A stretch of 8,573 bases of DNA from Gemmatimonadota bacterium (GTDB lineage: Bacteria > Gemmatimonadota > Gemmatimonadetes > Longimicrobiales > Gaopeijiaceae), in the NCBI GenBank assembly GCA_024638395.1, contig JAHEKK010000059.1, positions 1 through 8,573 of the forward strand, written 5' to 3'. The notes beneath the pieces were generated by a model that saw nothing but the letters and a program-made list of their open reading frames with translations, was not told the origin of the DNA and ran no database searches. Below are positions 6,508 through 8,573 of this stretch, in pieces; position 1 is the stretch's first letter, and each line of letters begins with the position of its first letter. The translations under genes and the position numbers were made by a program.

Positions 6508-6526
6508 GGCTGGCGAGTTTCCAGCC
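6508..6526 (-). promoter_or_regulatory. Inverted repeat at the predicted 5' end of the rpsT leader
   Basis: GGCTGG (6508-6513) and CCAGCC (6521-6526) form a perfect 6-bp stem with a 7-nt loop. It lies just downstream of the candidate rpsT -10 element, so the transcript would begin in or right before it. It could protect the mRNA 5' end or serve as an S20-binding leader element. No T-run follows on either strand, so it does not look like an intrinsic terminator. Confidence 0.35.
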
Positions 6527-6530
6527 ATGA

Positions 6531-6559
6531 AAAATAGGCCGCATGCCAGGCGGGATCAA
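6531..6559 (-). promoter_or_regulatory. Candidate sigma70-type promoter of rpsT
   Basis: On the minus strand TTGATC (6554-6559, 4 of 6 to the -35 consensus) and TATTTT (6531-6536, 4 of 6 to the -10 consensus) are spaced by exactly 17 nt. This is the only clearly AT-rich spot in the 209-nt rpsT-M50 intergenic region, apart from short runs. Transcription would begin near 6524, so the mRNA would start with the perfect inverted repeat at 6508-6526 and carry about 100 nt before the rpsT ATG. Confidence 0.5.
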
Positions 6560-6573
6560 CCAGGTGCCTGCCG

Positions 6574-6610
6574 CGGCGCGATCCCACGGCGTGTCGGGGT
6601 AGATCGCCCG
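6574..6610 (+). repeat. Inverted repeat upstream of the M50 protease gene
   Basis: GCGATC (6578-6583) pairs with GATCGC (6602-6607). Past a single bulged C, CGG (6574-6576) pairs with CCG (6608-6610), giving a 9-bp stem with an 18-nt loop. It ends 23 nt before the M50 gene ATG and just ahead of that gene's AGGAG (6616-6620). It may be a leader hairpin or part of an operator, or simply a chance pairing in GC-rich DNA. The rest of the 6425-6633 gap shows no small gene or tRNA that I can recognise. Confidence 0.3.
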
Positions 6611-6633
6611 GGGCCAGGAGTCTAGACTTCCCC

Positions 6634-7281
6634 ATGGATCTGATCCTCATCATCCCCATCCTTCTCTTCTCCGTCGTGGTCCACGAGGTGGCCCACGCAT
6701 GGGTGGCGTATCAGGAGGGCGACGACACAGCGGCCCAGCTCGGGCGGATAACCCTCAACCCCATCTCACACATCGATCCCCTGGGGTCGATTCTGGTCCC
6801 TGCCGCCCTCTACTATTTCGGCGGCGGCGTCCTGTTCGGCTGGGCCAAGCCGGTGCCCGTCAATCCACGGAAGTTTCGAAACTACCGTCGGGGCGATATC
6901 CGGGTCTCCATGGCGGGTATCGTATCGAATCTGATCCTGGCCTTCGTCTCGGCCGTGCTCCTCATCGTGGTGCTGCGCGTGGGCGGGGGCGCCCCCAACG
7001 GACCCGACTTCTTGTCGACCGTGGCGCAGGCGCTGAACTACGCCCTCACCATCAATCTGATCCTGGCCTGGTTCAACCTGTTGCCGGTGCCGCCCCTCGA
7101 TGGTTCCCACGTGCTCTACCACATGCTGCCTGCGGCGGTGGGGGCCCGGTACCGGGCCTGGGGGCGGTATGGTGTCACGTTGCTCTTCTTTGCGGTGTTT
7201 CTCTTCCCCGGCGCAATTTCCGTCGTGCTGGCCCCGGTCGAGTTGGTGCGGGGATGGGTTCTTGCGATGGCATTGGGATGA
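6634..7281 (+). CDS. Site-2 protease family (M50) intramembrane metalloprotease
   Basis: 215-residue polytopic membrane protein of the compact M50 (site-2 protease) group without a PDZ domain. The zinc-binding HEVAH motif is at residues 17-21 within the first membrane segment (about 3-25). The third zinc ligand is probably Asp156 in NLLPVPPLDGSHVL (148-161). Other conserved stretches are GRITLNPISHIDPLGS (37-52) and FGWAKPVPVNPRKFRN (68-83). Further hydrophobic segments lie at about 53-68, 93-115, 134-152 and 180-210. Such enzymes cut substrates within or near the bilayer, but the substrate of this subgroup is generally unknown, so no symbol such as rseP is given. The ATG at 6634 has AGGAG 13 nt upstream; the HExxH motif so near the start makes an earlier start unnecessary. 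Just downstream lie scpA and scpB, a recurring neighbourhood in many bacteria, and the stop is within 11 nt of the chosen scpA start. Confidence 0.9.
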   Translation: MDLILIIPILLFSVVVHEVAHAWVAYQEGDDTAAQLGRITLNPISHIDPLGSILVPAALYYFGGGVLFGWAKPVPVNPRKFRNYRRGDIRVSMAGIVSNLILAFVSAVLLIVVLRVGGGAPNGPDFLSTVAQALNYALTINLILAWFNLLPVPPLDGSHVLYHMLPAAVGARYRAWGRYGVTLLFFAVFLFPGAISVVLAPVELVRGWVLAMALG

Positions 7282-7292
7282 CGGAGGCCGAC

Positions 7293-8150
7293 ATGGTGGA
7301 TAACGGATCGGCGCCGCAGTCCCCCGCGACGGCCGCCTCCAGCAGGGAGGGAGACCTGCTCATCGTCGATCTGGAGCGATTCCGGGGGCCCCTCGACCTG
7401 CTCCTGCACCTCATCCGGACACAGGATATCGACATCTTCGATATTCCCATTTCCCGGATTACCCGGCAGTTCCTCAAGGCCATCGAAGCGCTACAGGCCG
7501 CGGCCCTGGACGAAGCCGGAGAATTCCTCGAGATGGCGGCGGGCCTCGTCCGCATCAAAGTGCAGATGCTCCTCCCACGGGGCGGCGAAGACGAGGACGA
7601 GGACCCCCGGGCGGAGTTGGTCCGCCGCCTCCTGGAATACGAGCAGGTCCGTGAGATTGCCCAACGCCTCAGGGCGGCGGAGAATGACCGTAGCCGACGC
7701 TTCAGCAAGGGCTACGTACCTCCAAGGCCCCGGCCCAGAAGGACGGACGTGCCCCTCGAGACCACCTGGGATGAGGTCATGGATGCGGCCATGCGGGTGG
7801 AAATGCCCACTCCCCGCGACCGCGAGCACTGGGTGACGACCCGGCCCGTGGCCATGTCGGAGAAGGTTCACCTCATCATCCGGACCCTCAAGAAGGTCCA
7901 GCGGATCGAGTTTTCGCGTCTGGTCGACCCCTGGCGGGAGCGGATCCACGGCGTCATGACGCTCCTGGCCGGCCTCGAGCTGGGACGGCGGAGGGTGGTG
8001 GCCCTCCGGCAGAGCCGCCCTTTCTCGGAGCTCTGGATCTACAAGCAGGCGAATCTGGACGACGACGCGGTGGTTGCCGACATCGATATCGCCGCCGACC
8101 TGGACATGGGCATGGACGGCCCGGAAGTTCCGAAGGAGATCCAACCTTGA
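7293..8150 (+). CDS. scpA: Segregation and condensation protein A
   Basis: 285-residue kleisin subunit of the bacterial SMC-ScpAB condensin, which bridges the Smc heads and helps compact and segregate chromosomes. The N-terminal kleisin segment is typical (LERFRGPLDLLLHLIRTQDIDIFDIPISRITRQFL), followed by EFLEMAAGLVRIKVQMLLPR. Next come an acidic linker (EDEDEDPRAELVRRLLEYEQ), a basic, proline-rich middle (PPRPRPRR) and a C-terminal winged-helix region (VHLIIRTLKKVQRIEFSRLVD, then TLLAGLELGRRRVVALRQ), which binds the Smc cap. The tail after FSELWIYKQ is acidic and variable. I chose the ATG at 7293 because GGAGG (7283-7287) lies 5 nt upstream. The in-frame ATG at 7278 would add five residues and overlap the protease stop as ATGA, but it lacks a ribosome-binding site. 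The stop overlaps the scpB TTG start by 4 nt. Confidence 0.95.
   Translation: MVDNGSAPQSPATAASSREGDLLIVDLERFRGPLDLLLHLIRTQDIDIFDIPISRITRQFLKAIEALQAAALDEAGEFLEMAAGLVRIKVQMLLPRGGEDEDEDPRAELVRRLLEYEQVREIAQRLRAAENDRSRRFSKGYVPPRPRPRRTDVPLETTWDEVMDAAMRVEMPTPRDREHWVTTRPVAMSEKVHLIIRTLKKVQRIEFSRLVDPWRERIHGVMTLLAGLELGRRRVVALRQSRPFSELWIYKQANLDDDAVVADIDIAADLDMGMDGPEVPKEIQP
8133..8138 (+). promoter_or_regulatory. Strong ribosome-binding site deciding the scpB TTG start
   Basis: AAGGAG, 8 nt before the TTG at 8147, lies inside the last codons of scpA. No ATG or GTG in the scpB frame is placed as well, so this site decides the unusual TTG start. Confidence 0.75.
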
Positions 8151-8573
8151 CCGACGAACAAATCGTAGAAGCCATCCTGTTCGCCTCCGATGCTCCGCTG
8201 TCGCCGGGCGAGATCGCCCGGGCCGACGAGGGACTCGACGAGGACCGGGTGGAAGCGGCCCTGGCTCAGCTCCGAGCAGAATACGAAGACTCGGAACGGG
8301 CTTTCGAGCTCAAGGAGGTGGCAGACGGTTTCCAGCTCCTGACACGCCCGGAGTTCGCACCGTATCTGGAGCGCTTCGACACCGTCCCCCGCCCATCCCG
8401 GCTCTCGGGCCCGGCTCTGGAAGCCCTGGCCATCGTCGCGTACCGTCAACCCATCAGCCGGATCGAGGTGGAATACGTGCGCGGCGTCAATTCGACCGGG
8501 GTCATGAGAACGCTCCAGGAGCATGAACTCGTCGAGGCGGTGGGTAGAGGCGAGGGCATCGGCCACCCGGTGC
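8147..8573 (+). CDS. scpB: Segregation and condensation protein B (3' end beyond window)
   Basis: The first 142 codons of ScpB, the winged-helix dimer that binds ScpA in the SMC-ScpAB condensin. The reading frame opens with TTG and translates as MTDEQIVEAILFASDAPLSP, the standard ScpB opening (EAILFAS.EPLS). Further on it shows FELKEVADGFQLLTRPEF, then LEALAIVAYRQPISRIEVEY and RGVNSTGVMRTLQEHELVE, the family's most conserved block. The expected GRxxxxGRP turn reads GRGEGIGHP, with His for Arg. The protein is cut by the window edge, where about 40-80 more residues are expected. The TTG overlaps the scpA TGA (TTGA) and has AAGGAG 8 nt upstream, so scpA and scpB should be translationally coupled. 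A search limited to ATG/GTG starts would miss this gene or shorten it. Confidence 0.93.
   Translation, partial: MTDEQIVEAILFASDAPLSPGEIARADEGLDEDRVEAALAQLRAEYEDSERAFELKEVADGFQLLTRPEFAPYLERFDTVPRPSRLSGPALEALAIVAYRQPISRIEVEYVRGVNSTGVMRTLQEHELVEAVGRGEGIGHPV

Noticed and set aside
6623..6636. TAGACT 5 nt before the M50 ATG, resembling a leaderless-transcript promoter
   Set aside because: No matching -35 element, and an AGGAG upstream argues for ordinary leadered translation.
6699..7292. Plus-strand extension of the scpA frame upstream
   Set aside because: It is an out-of-frame, Arg/Pro/Gly-rich shadow of the M50 protease gene. ScpA homology starts only after about 7330.
8039..8566. Minus-strand 175-codon frame at the right end
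   Set aside because: Antisense to scpA/scpB; the plus-strand TTG frame reads as unmistakable ScpB.

Overview
The window is a densely packed, strongly GC-rich stretch of bacterial chromosome. It carries nine CDSs: eight complete, plus the 5' part of scpB, which runs off the right end. Third codon positions are G/C-rich, GTG, TTG and ATG starts are all used, and genes within an operon overlap by 4 nt. No mobile element, CRISPR array, tRNA, rRNA or phage gene was seen. The pyrR-pyrB-pyrC order, the NhaC-type antiporter and the M50 protease-scpA-scpB block would fit a Gemmatimonadota-like or other deep-branching GC-rich bacterium. That placement is inference; no taxonomic marker was tested.

Layout from left to right: (1) lexA-like repressor and tadA (+), 5 nt apart. 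(2) nhaC-type Na+/H+ antiporter (-), converging on tadA with 13 nt between the stop codons. (3) A 153-nt divergent intergenic region with a candidate sigma70-type promoter for nhaC and a structured leader in front of pyrR. (4) pyrR-pyrB-pyrC (+), both junctions being GTGA overlaps: regulator, aspartate transcarbamoylase and a dihydroorotase homologue. (5) rpsT (-), converging on pyrC, with a 209-nt leader/promoter region. (6) A small intramembrane M50 (site-2) protease, then scpA and scpB (+), a common chromosome-maintenance neighbourhood.

The genes are mostly housekeeping: SOS-type regulation, tRNA wobble editing, ion homeostasis, de novo pyrimidine synthesis, ribosome assembly and condensin accessory subunits. 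The notable points lie inside familiar genes. The LexA homologue has lost both the Ala-Gly scissile bond and the catalytic serine, so it should not self-cleave. The PyrC homologue has lost two metal ligands and three substrate-binding residues while its reading frame stays intact, which suggests a non-catalytic partner of PyrB (a PyrC'-type protein). The pyrR ribosome-binding site lies in the 3' arm of a predicted long hairpin, suggesting translational control of the operon. The NhaC protein carries a signal peptide and an extra roughly 80-residue extracytoplasmic region ahead of the transporter. I did not find a wholly new multi-gene system.
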